NCBI GenBank assembly: GCA_020650975.1
Contig: JAIPMN010000984.1
Location: 1-38,930 of the forward strand
DNA from: Apostichopus californicus
Lineage: Eukaryota > Echinodermata > Holothuroidea > Aspidochirotida > Stichopodidae
Direction: 5' to 3'
Length of the DNA stretch: 38,930 bases
Shown here: positions 26,064 to 37,500 of the stretch, piece after piece
Position numbering within the stretch: position 1 is the first letter of the stretch
How the letters are laid out: each line of letters starts with the position of its first letter
Notes under the pieces: model-generated
The model's input: the letters and a program-made list of their open reading frames with translations, nothing else
What the model was told of the DNA's origin: nothing
Databases searched by the model: none
Position numbers and translations under genes: made by a program

Positions 26064-26190
26064 GACTTTGAAGAAGATCCTGCTAGGATCGAAACGTCAG
26101 GCCAACTTTCTTTTATACATTCTCTTACACAGGCTCTCTAGTGGATAAGCAGTTTGCTAACAGTTTTATTTTATTTTATTTACATTACAT
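26064..26190 (+). mobile_element. retroelement fragment with hammerhead-like hairpin
   Basis: GAAGAAGATCC, a five-base loop (TGCTA), GGATCGAAACGTC form a perfect five-base-pair stem directly followed by GAAAC. This is the stem II plus GAAA arrangement of hammerhead ribozymes found in Penelope-like retroelements. The other conserved half (CTGATGA in active ribozymes) reads TTTGAAGA here, so it is probably inactive or only a relative. TTTTATTTTATTTTATTTAC follows at about 26165. No reverse transcriptase is seen. Confidence 0.4.
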
Positions 26191-26971
26191 AACATTCGGT
26201 TTCAAGAACACCTTTTGAATAAAACATAATGAACCTCAATGAATGGATCTCCAAAGCAGCATGTAGATTGAATTCACCAGAATGCTTACCATGTATTCCT
26301 CTTTTGGGTCCACATGTCACAAACAAATTTCCCTAGTCTACGAACAATCGTTAAACAGCAACAAGGGATTCCAATAATTAAAGTAGGCTCTAACTTAAGT
26401 TAGGTCTACCATTAGACTAATCATGCCTAGGTTAAGCCTAACATAACTTACTTAATTCTTACATTTGACACAATAATACTTAGGCCTAGAGATTTTGGCT
26501 ATGTTACACAAACTTAAAGTAACACAACAGTTAAAGTCAACTAGCAGGATGGTCCCAAGTTTGAGTCACTCCAAGATTAATGTATGTCGTCCAGTTACAG
26601 AGTTGTTGACAATTCATAATCATAGACGTTAAATATGAATCTAAGTTAGAGACTGACTTCTGTCAGCTTGCGGCTTTAATAAGCCAATAAGGCTTCTTCG
26701 CGAGTTCCTGCTTGCAGGAGGATCTAAACTACATACATACACAGACATGGTGACACACACCTTCCTTAGGCTAGTACTGGTAGTACTACTACTACTGACA
26801 AGTAATTTCTTGTGCTAAGCCAACATACAGCATCATAAGCCTAAGTTAGGCTTGGTCAATCAGATCTTCGTTTTATAAATCATCTAAACTGTGATTTATT
26901 GTAATTCCATTCAAATAACATTCAACGCCCTTACACAATGACGGAGCAATTACACAATTGACCATTCTTAC
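26191..26971. other. no gene seen; interval next to a candidate first exon
   Basis: AT-rich with repeated TTAGGCTT/AAGCCTAA words and a TAGTACTACTACTAC run (about 26780). There is no coding evidence. It would be the start of the long first intron on the minus strand. Confidence 0.35.
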
Positions 26972-27250
26972 CTTCAGTATAGGATTATTCAAAGGTAATA
27001 AATGAGATAATCCGGCTTATTTCCGCTCGTTTTGATCCTTCCTTTTAAATGAGCGATCGTGTGTGTTTTTGTGTCTGTTACCGGTCGTCGTCTGTAGTGA
27101 AGCAGTATGTTGCACAGACTGGTTGTATTTATAATGATTGGCGATGTTGTAAGTGAAGAAAACAGAAATGAAAGGACGCCATCACTATGGGACTGCATCA
27201 GAACCTAGCCATATATACGTTTGGTTGATTTGCGTCTATCTTGGGGCAGA
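26972..27250 (-). other. candidate noncoding first exon of the minus-strand gene
   Basis: On the minus strand a strong 5' splice site (ATACTGAAG then GTAAGAATGG) places an exon end at 26972. The sequence to its right (to about 27250) is less AT-rich and contains several CpGs. A 69-codon open frame (27198-26989) ends before the donor and does not read through, so any exon here would be untranslated. Joined to the acceptor at 8523 it would give the 5' leader of the protein starting at 8385. The right boundary (transcription start) is a guess. Confidence 0.3.
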
Positions 27251-27297
27251 GTTCTCTATGTCCGATCGACAGAGCGAAATATAGATGATACTTGAAC

Positions 27298-27406
27298 TAG
27301 TTGAGACTAGTGAAACACTAGTACAGTAGTTGTAACTTAGAGTTTCACGCATAAAGCGATCATCATACAACTAGTAGCTTAACTAGTGTTCCACTAGTCT
27401 CAACTA
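27298..27406. mobile_element. foldback (MITE-like) element with 25-bp inverted arms
   Basis: The left arm 27298-27322 (begins TAGTTGAGACTAGTG) and right arm 27382-27406 (ends CACTAGTCTCAACTA) are reverse complements with one mismatch. Pairing continues weakly inside (ACAGTAGTTGT against ACAACTAGTAGCT) and outside (ATGATA against TATCAT). Total length is about 110-130 bases, with an AT-rich flank at 27414-27440. There is no transposase, so it could be a miniature transposon remnant or a strong cruciform. Confidence 0.7.
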
Positions 27407-27700
27407 ATTATCATAAATATATATATATAATATATTTATATCTGGCTCTGTATTGCAAGGGTGACTGCATTATGAAGAAATAGAAAATGTTTTGGCGCGA
27501 TTTGCTGTCAAAGACATAACATTGCAAACTATACTACGTTCGGAACATTTTTATCTCCAAAACTCCGCTATGTGACGTCGAAATTTCTACCTTTTCCTTC
27601 GGAATTTCGACTTAAAATTTTGACTATTGCATTACATTTCACTACAAATTCTCCAATTTTATTCTTCAAATTATTTTTCTTCAAAATGGTGAAAGCATGT

Positions 27701-27730
27701 GGGGGCTGGGAGGGGGAGGGGGCGGGGTGG
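27701..27730 (+). other. G-quadruplex-capable G-rich tract
   Basis: Five runs of three to five G (GGGGG, GGG, GGGGG, GGGGG, GGGG) are separated by one to two bases. This meets the usual G3 loop-1-to-7 rule on the plus strand. It lies in the presumed promoter interval between the candidate minus-strand first exon and DAW1. Confidence 0.7.
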
Positions 27731-28330
27731 CAGGAAGTGAAAATGTAAAAGAAACTGTACGCTGACAATGGATGATATGGGAACTATCTACAGATGGGGT
27801 GAGTAAATATTATACCGTAAAATGGCGGAGGAAGAGGTTGGTTTAATTTGTTCACCTTTATGGATTATGCGTGAACACACGCAGCTAAAGAATAAGATCA
27901 TATGGTCATTCTAGGTCGGAGGTTTTAGAGGTGATTATACGTACGTTAAAGATCGGGGTTTTCTTATGGGCGGTCTTTTTAATCTTCGAAAAGTTGTCCA
28001 ATAACTATGCAGACGCAGATCCAGTGGTTGTACGGGGTGTACAATCTCATATGAAATTTCGAAAGTAGTAATTAGCACATACGTGCGTTTATACGTAATT
28101 ATAAATCTAATTTCTAGTATACACATTCCTCAACATACATTATTGATATTTACAGTTTTATTTTTTCTAGGGAGGGTTCCACAACCCCTTCATGTCAGTT
28201 GGCTTCCACGATCCAAGGGCCACATCCCTCTTCATAAAATCCCGCATCCACCTTGCTGTGTATTTTTTTAATGTTTTCTCCAAACTTTACATGTCTGAAT
28301 TAGGAACGATGACTACCGGGCCCTTTGAAA

Positions 28331-28338
28331 TATAAATA
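28331..28338 (+). promoter_or_regulatory. TATA-box-like element upstream of DAW1
   Basis: TATAAATA lies about 203 bases before the DAW1 ATG, which would put a start site near 28360 and give a 5' leader of about 180 bases. AT-rich DNA makes chance matches common, so this is tentative. Confidence 0.3.
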
Positions 28339-28441
28339 GGCTAAAGGTCGACGGACCGTATTACCGAAATCGGCCTTGCCAATTCTTGGTGTTCAACTCA
28401 AAATGAAATATGTAAGAGCGCCATCTCAACTCGTAGGCCTA

Positions 28442-28452
28442 GCTACCGCAAC
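28442..28452 (+). promoter_or_regulatory. degenerate X-box-like motif before DAW1
   Basis: GCTACCGCAAC resembles the RFX X-box (GTNRCC, 0-3 bases, RGYAAC) with two deviations. It lies about 90 bases before the ATG. RFX factors control many cilium genes, so the position is sensible, but the match is weak. Confidence 0.25.
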
Positions 28453-28540
28453 AAGCGCATCAGACTGTTCCTGTAATTGAATCATTGCATACTACATTTA
28501 AAATATTCCTTATCATCTTGCTTCATTTAGTTGACAGAAA

Positions 28541-28580
28541 ATGTTACTAAAGAGATTCTTACTCCGTTATTATCCTCCAG
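28541..28580 (+). CDS. DAW1: DAW1 coding exon 1
   Basis: Encodes residues 1-13 and the first base of codon 14 ([13 protein letters not shown]). The ATG follows an in-frame TGA by two codons (context GACAGAAAATG). The donor is CCTCCAG then GTAAGC, phase 1. The LLRYYPPGI motif is characteristic of the family start. Confidence 0.95.
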
Positions 28581-31500
28581 GTAAGCTATTCTTATGTGAA
28601 AAAACAGTACACTTTGAGCGATGTCAAGTTCATCTTGAGAATCATAACAGTTAGTGTCTATAGCATTGGTATCAGTTCCACGATTTTTTATCATTCGTGT
28701 GATGTTTATTTGTCATGTTGCCATAAGCTAGGGCCTAACCCTGTAGCAGCGCCCAAAAACAGTTTGGCGATTTTTCAATGACCTAGCCTAGGCCTCACAA
28801 ATTTTAGGAACCATTCCATGTTGTTCAGTCTAACTGAAGGTTGCATATATGAGGTAAACATTGTAATTTTTTTTACCATGCATCACTCCATAATGTTCGT
28901 CTATGAAACCCCAATTGCAACGAATGGCATTTAAATCCACACAACTGTTACCCAAATACAGAGCCAGTTGTCATTAAATAACAGAAGTTTTGTATTTTTC
29001 ACCCAAGTTGGCTGCCATATAGGCCTATAAGTTTGACACAACTGTCACAAAGGAATACATTTCTATGCATGCAATTGACCTGATGCAATACTGGGCTATA
29101 TAGTTGACATTACCATTTTAACATCCATGATAAAGCTTTTTAGGAAAATTGTTTAATCTATAACCTATAGCCTATAACAACTGCATTAGGCCTATGGCAT
29201 CATAAACAATGTACCTATAAGTTTGACACTAATCTATTTGACACTACGTATCTTTTCATCCAACAGGTATAATTTTGGAATATGAACAAGCCAAGCAAAT
29301 CAAAACAAAATCCATTGATCTCTTGGAACTTAGTCCAGAGTAAGTATAACTTTAGAAGGACTACAGACAACAAATCTTCATTTTCCTTCTACAATGGATG
29401 CCTTGTTGTCTTTCATTGGTTTACCTTTTTAAAGCACTTTACAGTATGGAGGCTTATACTGACCATCCTATGGACAAAAGTTACAACCAACAGATCAAGA
29501 GAAGAAAATGGGACAGTATCTAATCCGTTGATATTTATAATCCATTATTTATATTTATAACCCATTGATATTTATAATTCTTATGCCATAGACTGGGATG
29601 TGGTTGGGATTATTGTCAGGTCAGGGTTGAAAGGTTATGTGAGACCTTAAACCTTAATGTATCATATAAGTACTTATGTCTTTAGAAGTAGGAATATATT
29701 TTCTAAGGAACTACTGCTAAATGAATGTTTGTAGAAAGCATTATTTATACTTTAAAGAGGTGTCATCTTTTTCAGGTTTTATATGCTCAGTCTGCACTCT
29801 CAAAGTGCTTTTAATATACTAGGGTATCGTGGTCCTCTGCAAAGTCTTGTATACATTCCATTTATTCAATGTTAGGAAGAAGAGTTCATATTTCATTCAC
29901 TCTTTTAACTCTTTTGTATAAACGTTAAGTTCTATTACACTCATTAGACGTTGTGTCTGGAATTTTGATTCTTTCATTTTTGTATATTATTTATCCAGAA
30001 AAGCTGAAATATGTCTCATTTTATATTTCTGCCAGTCAATTGTAAATTTTCTGATGGAATGTTTCCTAAAATACTTGTTCTTGTTATTTTTCTAACTTAA
30101 CTTTGTGACGACATGCATGTTTGGTCATTGCTTAGGTGAATGGGGTATGTCTTTAAGATATTTATTGCATTCGCTTTAGACACAGAACCAAGTGGGTTTG
30201 AAAGTTGTATTTGAACAATTTATCAATTATTCCTCTTAAATATTTAAAAAAAAAAAAAATCTAAATAGGGAGTAGGTTGCAAACAGAATAAGAACATGTC
30301 TTAGTAGTAACGTGCAGTGATATCAGCGCCACCAAATCAACGACAGGTGTTTCTCTTATTTCAGAATGAAACCCACAAGATAAATTAAGTGAATATATAT
30401 GAAGAATGCAGTTAACTACTTTCACAGCCAATAGTGCCCTTCATAGTAATTTTCAGAGACTAAACATATACGACCTACGTTATCTTAAGTTGACCAAAAA
30501 TCTGTGTTTTTTTGCATTTATTTCTTAGATCGGATATTGATGCCCTTCTTGATGACATCAGCCGCAGGGAGCCGCTGATAACTCCGAATAGAATGAACCA
30601 AGTGCGCCAACTCATCATGAAGCTACAAACCAAGTTATCAAAGAAAGATGATCACAAATTTTATTTATTCAAAGTGAGTGATTTAGTCTCTTTCGTTTAG
30701 CTGTAAGGGTAGCATCTTAACTGCATCTTTTCCAAGTAAGTCCACATTCCTGTCAATCTCCTTAGGACCAGTTGTTCTGAGACTAACATGATTTGAAATG
30801 ATTCAGAGTCGCTGCTGTGAGTTACACAACCTTGTCATGATCATCTTTCTCTCCCTGTATGTTTAAGTCAAGTTTATAATTTGCTAAAGACCATTGTTCC
30901 TCACTGACAGCAAATAGGGGAAATCAGGTGGAATTCTTGGGGATGATTAAATGATAGTTGGACAAAGAGTTATGCCTGCATCGATAAATGCAATCAAAGC
31001 TTTCCAAATGACATGTTATAACAGTATAACTCATTACAAACTTTTCATAATATTTAATATAATCCAAAGGTTGAATAAACAGGGATTACATTCAAATCCT
31101 TAATGCCTGAAGCCTAATTCACAGGGATTCAATCCCAGCCACCACAGGGGTTCAATTCTCTAAATAATTAGCTTTACAGACAGCATGAATTTTTCATGTT
31201 CCCTTATGCAGTTTATTTATAAATCATTGTAGACATATTACAGTGTTTTTCTTTTTTTAAGTGCTTACAATTTAATTTTTTTTGTAAAACTTTAGACTAC
31301 ATTCTAGAACCTGTAAACTAAAATCATGAGATAATCTGTTCGTTCCATTCTGTACCGTAGATACTCCGAGCTCACATCTTACCTTTGACCAACGTTGCTT
31401 TCAATAAATCTGGTTCGAGCTTCATCACGGGAAGCTATGACAGAACTTGTAAAGTCTGGGACACAGCTTCGGGAGAAGAACTGCACACCTTGGAAGGACA

Positions 31501-34500
31501 CCGGAATGTAGTTTATGCTATTGCCTACAACAATCCTTATGGGTGAGCACTATTTGAACTTGAAGAGTACAGCTTTACTGTAGTCATTTTGATATACCTT
31601 TGAAGGTGTGTTATATCATGCGAAAGATGTGACAACTGTGACATGTATGGCAGGCGCAACTGGTGTGCCTTGTGTACAAGCCTCAGGTTTTACCTAGAGT
31701 TTTATGGAATCGTTGAATGCTTAAATGTATGCTGTATTGGCCCCAAATATGCTAGATATTCAAATATGGTCACCTTTGGTCAAAATTCTTAAAGGGTTTT
31801 TATTACAACCTTCAAGGAAATTTTCCACACTGGGACATTCAGTCATCTTATGTGTTCCTTAAAAATGCCTGAGAATAATTTGGAGAGTAAAGAACTCCAG
31901 GAGAGTACTTTTTGAAAACTTCTAGCAATTATAGCGTGCTATAATTTGGGGCCTATACAGACTACCTTTAATGCCAACAAATAGAAATTGTAATTGATGA
32001 ACCATTGATGAGTACCACACCATTAATTTGGGGCATATACTGACTACCTTTAATGCCAACAAATAGAAATTGTAATTGATGAACCATTGATGAGTACCAC
32101 ACCATTAATTTGGGGCCTATACTGACTACATTCGACATTAATTCTGACCCATGTTAGTGAGAGAAGAAGTGAAACAATCTCAGATAAAAGGTGAAACGCA
32201 AAGGTTGCACCACTCATTATAAGTCCAAGGTGTTTGATCAATGGACATGCAAGTGCTGTTACCTTAATACGATCCCTTACAAATGAATGTGCTGCAACCT
32301 TAATATGATTCCTTAAACATGATACCTAAACATTTTTTTTTATGTTCTTCTTCCCCACACTGGTAAATTACCTATAATATTCTGCTAACACACTATTTAT
32401 ATCTGGAATTATGAATAAGGTCCTTGATCAGGTTTTCATGTTTTTTTTTGTTGCTTTATAACGTATAACAGGGACAAAATTGCAACAGGATCCTTTGATA
32501 AGACCTGCAAACTGTGGAGTACGGAGGACGGTAAATGCCATCACACCTATAGAGGACACACTGCTGAGATTGTAAGATTTATCAATAATTCATTTTTTTT
32601 ATGATTCTTCGCTTCTGCATTAAAATTTACTACCCATTACTTTTCATACCCCCTCCCCCCCTCCCGTAACTTTGCATCTCTGTTTTTTTTTAATGCTATA
32701 AACATCACTACAATTTTTTGGAACTTAATTGTAGTACTGTTTGCATCATATTTGCGGCAATGCAAACAATTTTTATAATGCATAATTCATCCATGGCTGT
32801 CAAATACGTGAAACATGATGTTAGCATTCTATAAGTACTTTGATGTACACTATGTATTCTCTGCATGGCCTTGTGTGTTACAAACATCTGTGTGTGTAAT
32901 GATTTTTCCGCGCATAATACATGGATCATATATACATATATATAAAATTAGAACTAAATTGGGATAAATAAATAGTGACCCTTTAAACCTTAACATCAAA
33001 CAACCAGAGAATGTTACATAAAGGTTATTGTAAGAAATGGGAGAGCCAGTTTTGCTCTTATGAAGATATTTCTCCACCTGTTGCAAGAATTTAAACTTAT
33101 TGAAAAATTCATTTGTATTTGGAATACCACCGTCCACTTTTTTCTGATAAATATAATACTTATAAATATAACACAGTTTGCTACTCATCTGAAGTAGCAA
33201 GGGGAGGTATTCTAGTAGAGATGAGACCTATTATTGACATATAGTTGTTACTGTGTAAGTATCTATCTGTATCTTATTATAAGTATCTTCTTAGTGGAAG
33301 CATCATGGACTCATGTATTGTCGACTGTCTTTTTCTGTATTGTAATACAATGACAGTAATATTAATTTCATAATGGATTTCCATTTATCTCTCTCTCTAC
33401 CAGGTCTGTTTGTCCTTCAACCCACAAAGCACACTAATAGCTACAGGTAGCATGGACCACACAGCTAAACTGTGGGATGTAGAGAAAGGCAATGAAGTTA
33501 GAACACTATCTGTAAGTTGACATCTTATCTAACACTAGATGAAGATACTCAGAGATCCTGCCATCTTGGTCTTTAATCCAAACTTGCAATGCAAATTCTG
33601 GAACATCAGTTGTGTTACTCGAAACAAAAGTATAGTTTTGGGGGTGTTCATTGGGTTGTAATTCTAGTGTTAGTTGACTGTACCCATCTGTTTGTTTTTT
33701 TGTTTGGTTGCTATTTATTCATATATATATATGTATATATATATATTAGGGTGTCCGCATATAAAGCGGGAGGCCCAGGTTCGAATCCCTGTGCAGGCTG
33801 TGGGGTTCAGAAATGAGATTGAGTCGAGTTGGATTGGATTGGTCTCTAGAATCAGGAGAAATATGTCACCAAACAGGGCTAGCATTGTTCGATACAGGTT
33901 GCAAAAACCTACAGTGGAATGACAGCCTTCCTTACTGGTTTCGAACCTCTGGACTTACAATCAGTGTCCATAGCTGGTTAGGCCTGTCCACATATAAAGC
34001 AGGAGGCTGTGGTTCCTAGTTTGTTCCACATCAATGCACCACATTTATCATGTAAGCTGTGGCTCCAGATGTGGTCATGTGAAGTCTAGCGTTACAACCA
34101 GACCAGGGAGTCTACATGGATCATCTGATCAGATAAAAGGCAAGAGTTTAAAACCGCCAATAATTGGAATATTCAGCATGAATGTTACATCTAGGATAAA
34201 AGTACTTAACGTGACATATTGATGAATATTTCAGTGTATGATTTCTCTATTGCTTTCCTTCATTAGGGACACACAGCTGAAATAATCTCACTGTCCTTCA
34301 ACACCACTGGTTCTCACATCATCACTGGTTCTTTTGACCACACTGTAGCTCTCTGGGATATCCATGCTGGAAGGTTAGTTATATGTACAATCAGATCAAA
34401 GTGTAGAATATTTTACGCACACTATAACCCTGTAATGCATAAAAGAGGATATTTGTGGCTGGAGGAAAGTAATAGGCAAGGCTAATACCTTTCATAACTT

Positions 34501-37500
34501 CATACTTGGCTTCTGTTTTTTTTTCAGCTATGTGCTCTGTTATATGTACAGTAATATGCACAATAAGATGTACAGCAAATGTGCAATATTTGAACGGTGA
34601 TGTGTACAGTAATATTCACAATAACATACACAGTAATATGTGTTATGATGTACAATAGTGTATGCATTGATATGTGCAATAAGATGTACAACATCATATA
34701 GAATAATGTACTATTAAATGTACAGTAGTATGCACATTAATATGTGAAATGATGTGCATAGTAATACCTGTGATGATGTACACATAAATATGCACAATAA
34801 AATCCAGCAAATGTACCATAATTTGAATGGTGATATGTACAGTAATATAATTGACTATTATTATGCATAGTAATATGTACAATAGCATGCACAGTTAATA
34901 TGTATAATGATATGCATAGCATTATGTATCATAATATGCACAGTACTAATGTGCACAGTAATATTCACAATCAGATGTACAGTAATATGATGTGTACAAT
35001 AATGTGTAAACTTAACATGTACAATGAGATGTATGACATTATGTAGAAGAATATCAACAGTAGTATGCACAGCAATATGTACAAAAAGATGTACAGCAAA
35101 TGTACAATAATTTGAATGGTGATATGATTGTAATATGATTTGTACAATAATGTATACATATGTACAATAGGATGTACAATATATTTCATGTATGATATTA
35201 AGTACAGTAATATCATGTGTAAGTTTTTCTAATAATAAGTACAATAATATTGTGAATTATGCTTACTTGCAGTGTGTTATTTTTTCCACTTCAGGCAAGT
35301 TCATACCTTCATCGGTCATCGTGGAGAGATCAGTTCTGCCCAGTTTAACTTTGACTCCTCAATGGTGGTTACAGCATCCATGGATAAAACCTGTAAGCTC
35401 TGGGACGTTAGGACAGGACAGTGTACCGGTACCTTCAGTGGCCATGAAGATGAGATTTTAGATGTTGTATTTGATAGCACAGGACAGCATATAGCATCTG
35501 CATCAGCTGATAGTAAGTAACACGGTTAACATCTGCATCAGCTAGTAACACAGATAACATCTGCATCAGCTGATAGTAAGTAACACAGATAACATCTGTA
35601 TCAGCTAGTAACACAGATAACATCTGCATCAGCTGATAGTAAGTAACACAGATAACATCTGTATCAGCTGATAGTAAGTAACACAGATAACATCTGTATC
35701 AGCTGATAGTAAGTAACACAGATAACATCTGCATCAGCTGATAGTAAGTAACACACATAACATCTGTATCAGCTAGTAACACAGATAACATCTGCATCAG
35801 CTGATAGTAAGTAACACAGATAACATCTGTATCAGCTAGTAACACAGATAACATCTGCATCAGCTGATAGTAAGTAACACAGATAACATCTGCATCAGTT
35901 GACAGTAAGTAACACAGATAACATCTGCATCAGCTGATAGTAAGTAATACAGATAATGTATGCATCAGCTGATAGTAAGTAAACAAAATATTGTCTCTTC
36001 TATGTTATTAACAACTTAATCCATTGCAGGAAAACTTTTTGTCCCCCAAAATAATTGTACCAAACTTTGTTTCATTTGGAAATGTATAAATTACTGTGCT
36101 ACGTTCAACATTCCCGTTTGATTGTTGTTGACTTAAGTAGCAGATTGTGTTTGCAGAGACATTCTACAGACATAACACAAAATACCAACTTTAATAATGA
36201 AATATTTACATATCCATGAAATTTACAATATTGGAAGCATGGTGTGAAAAAAAAAATTAATAAGTAATAATACATTCTCTTCTGTTGATTCTTGTTTCTT
36301 AAGGTACTGCCAGGATCTACAATGCTGTCACACAGACATGCATGGCCAAGCTAGAGGGACATGAAGGTGAAATATCAAAGGTACGCTTTGTTCTTCCCTT
36401 AAAGATGTTGTATCAGCTCTTAAGATTAAAATATCAGCATAGGAAGTTATGACTTTGTAGAAGGTGTTACTTCATAAATGAGCTTTCAACTTCAGTTTCG
36501 TACTCATCTCAAACAAGATTTCTCTTTGCTGAATGACATTTGACCTGATGTAACAAATTAAGAATTAATTCCCTGATACTGCTAAAGTACTCTCTGAGAA
36601 ATGGAGTTCAGTTCTCTTCCAAAAATCATCACTAAAGATATAGGTAATTGCATGAAACCTAATGGTGGACTTAATTAATCTGTTGACACGTAACCAACAA
36701 GAATGGAAGTGGTAACATCTAATGAGGACCTTACCAACAAGAATGTAATAGTAGTAACACCTAATGAACACCTTTCCGACAAGAATGTAATAGTGGTAAC
36801 ACCTAATGAACACCTTACCAACAAGAATGTAATAGTGGGGTTTCTGAGGTTATAGGTAACTACATTCTTACCTATGGTTTCACATGACTATCTCAGTCTT
36901 CTTATTCCGATGTGACTCTCATATTCTCGAAGATGGCTTGGTTGAAGGTCCATCTTTCTTGATCAACGTGATCCACAGTAGTAGTTTCTCGTCATCCAGA
37001 AATTGGGTCCACCCTGTGCATAAATCCATGCATAACCATGACATTGTTTTATACATTGACACCCCATCATCAGGTAGCCTTCAACTCCCAGGGTACTCAG
37101 ATACTGACAGCCAGTGCCGATAAGACGGCCCGTATTTGGGACCCAAACACTGGACAGAATATGCAGGTACTAGAGGGCCATACGGACGAAATCTTCAGCT
37201 GCTCATATAACTATGAAGGGAACATCATCATCACAGGTAAAGCACTGTCCCACTCATGAACAAACCTATCAGAATCAGGGCTGTATATAGCTTGTCATGT
37301 AGTTAACACAACAAATTGACAAACTGAATGAATTAGGTTAATTATGTATATGACCAATATACTTTAACATGACTCTTAGTTTAGGCAGTGCATACATTTT
37401 TTCTTTTCTTTGGTGAACATTTGCAAAAATTACCTTTAGTGGGTATTTTTTATTTTGCTTATCACCCCTAATTATTACCTAGTGGATATTCGTTTTGCTT

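Noticed and set aside
27768-27798. Short plus-strand ATG segment ending at a GTGAGT donor
   Set aside because: Only ten codons, no matching downstream exon; DAW1 already has its family-typical start at 28541 with an in-frame stop before it.
27822-27914. Small plus-strand frame starting AAAATGGCGGAGGAAGAGG (30 codons)
   Set aside because: Good start context, but the peptide is unrecognised, stops quickly, and no donor continues it convincingly; it may lie in an untranslated promoter region.
28705-28860. GTTGCCATAAGC and GTAAACA in intron 1 as RFX and FOXJ1 sites
   Set aside because: The first keeps only one X-box half and the second is a seven-base word expected by chance in AT-rich DNA.
32850-33200. 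116-codon minus-strand open frame in DAW1 intron 5
   Set aside because: AT-driven composition, antisense to the gene, no recognisable domain and no splice context.
33741-33800. Possible functional tRNA gene with a perfect B box
   Set aside because: T-stem pairing fails at two of five positions, no full A box or acceptor stem is present, and a second decayed copy lies 200 bases away, as expected for a SINE.
34861-35244. 127-codon minus-strand open frame and its neighbours
   Set aside because: It is a translation of the TGTACA minisatellite in DAW1 intron 7, antisense to a real gene.
35192-35461. 89-codon plus-strand frame overlapping DAW1 exon 8
   Set aside because: It is a different reading frame of exon 8 and lacks WD-repeat content.
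35495-35983. Regularly spaced short repeats suggestive of a CRISPR array
   Set aside because: There are no unique spacers; units are head-to-tail copies of an exon/intron boundary in a spliced eukaryotic gene.
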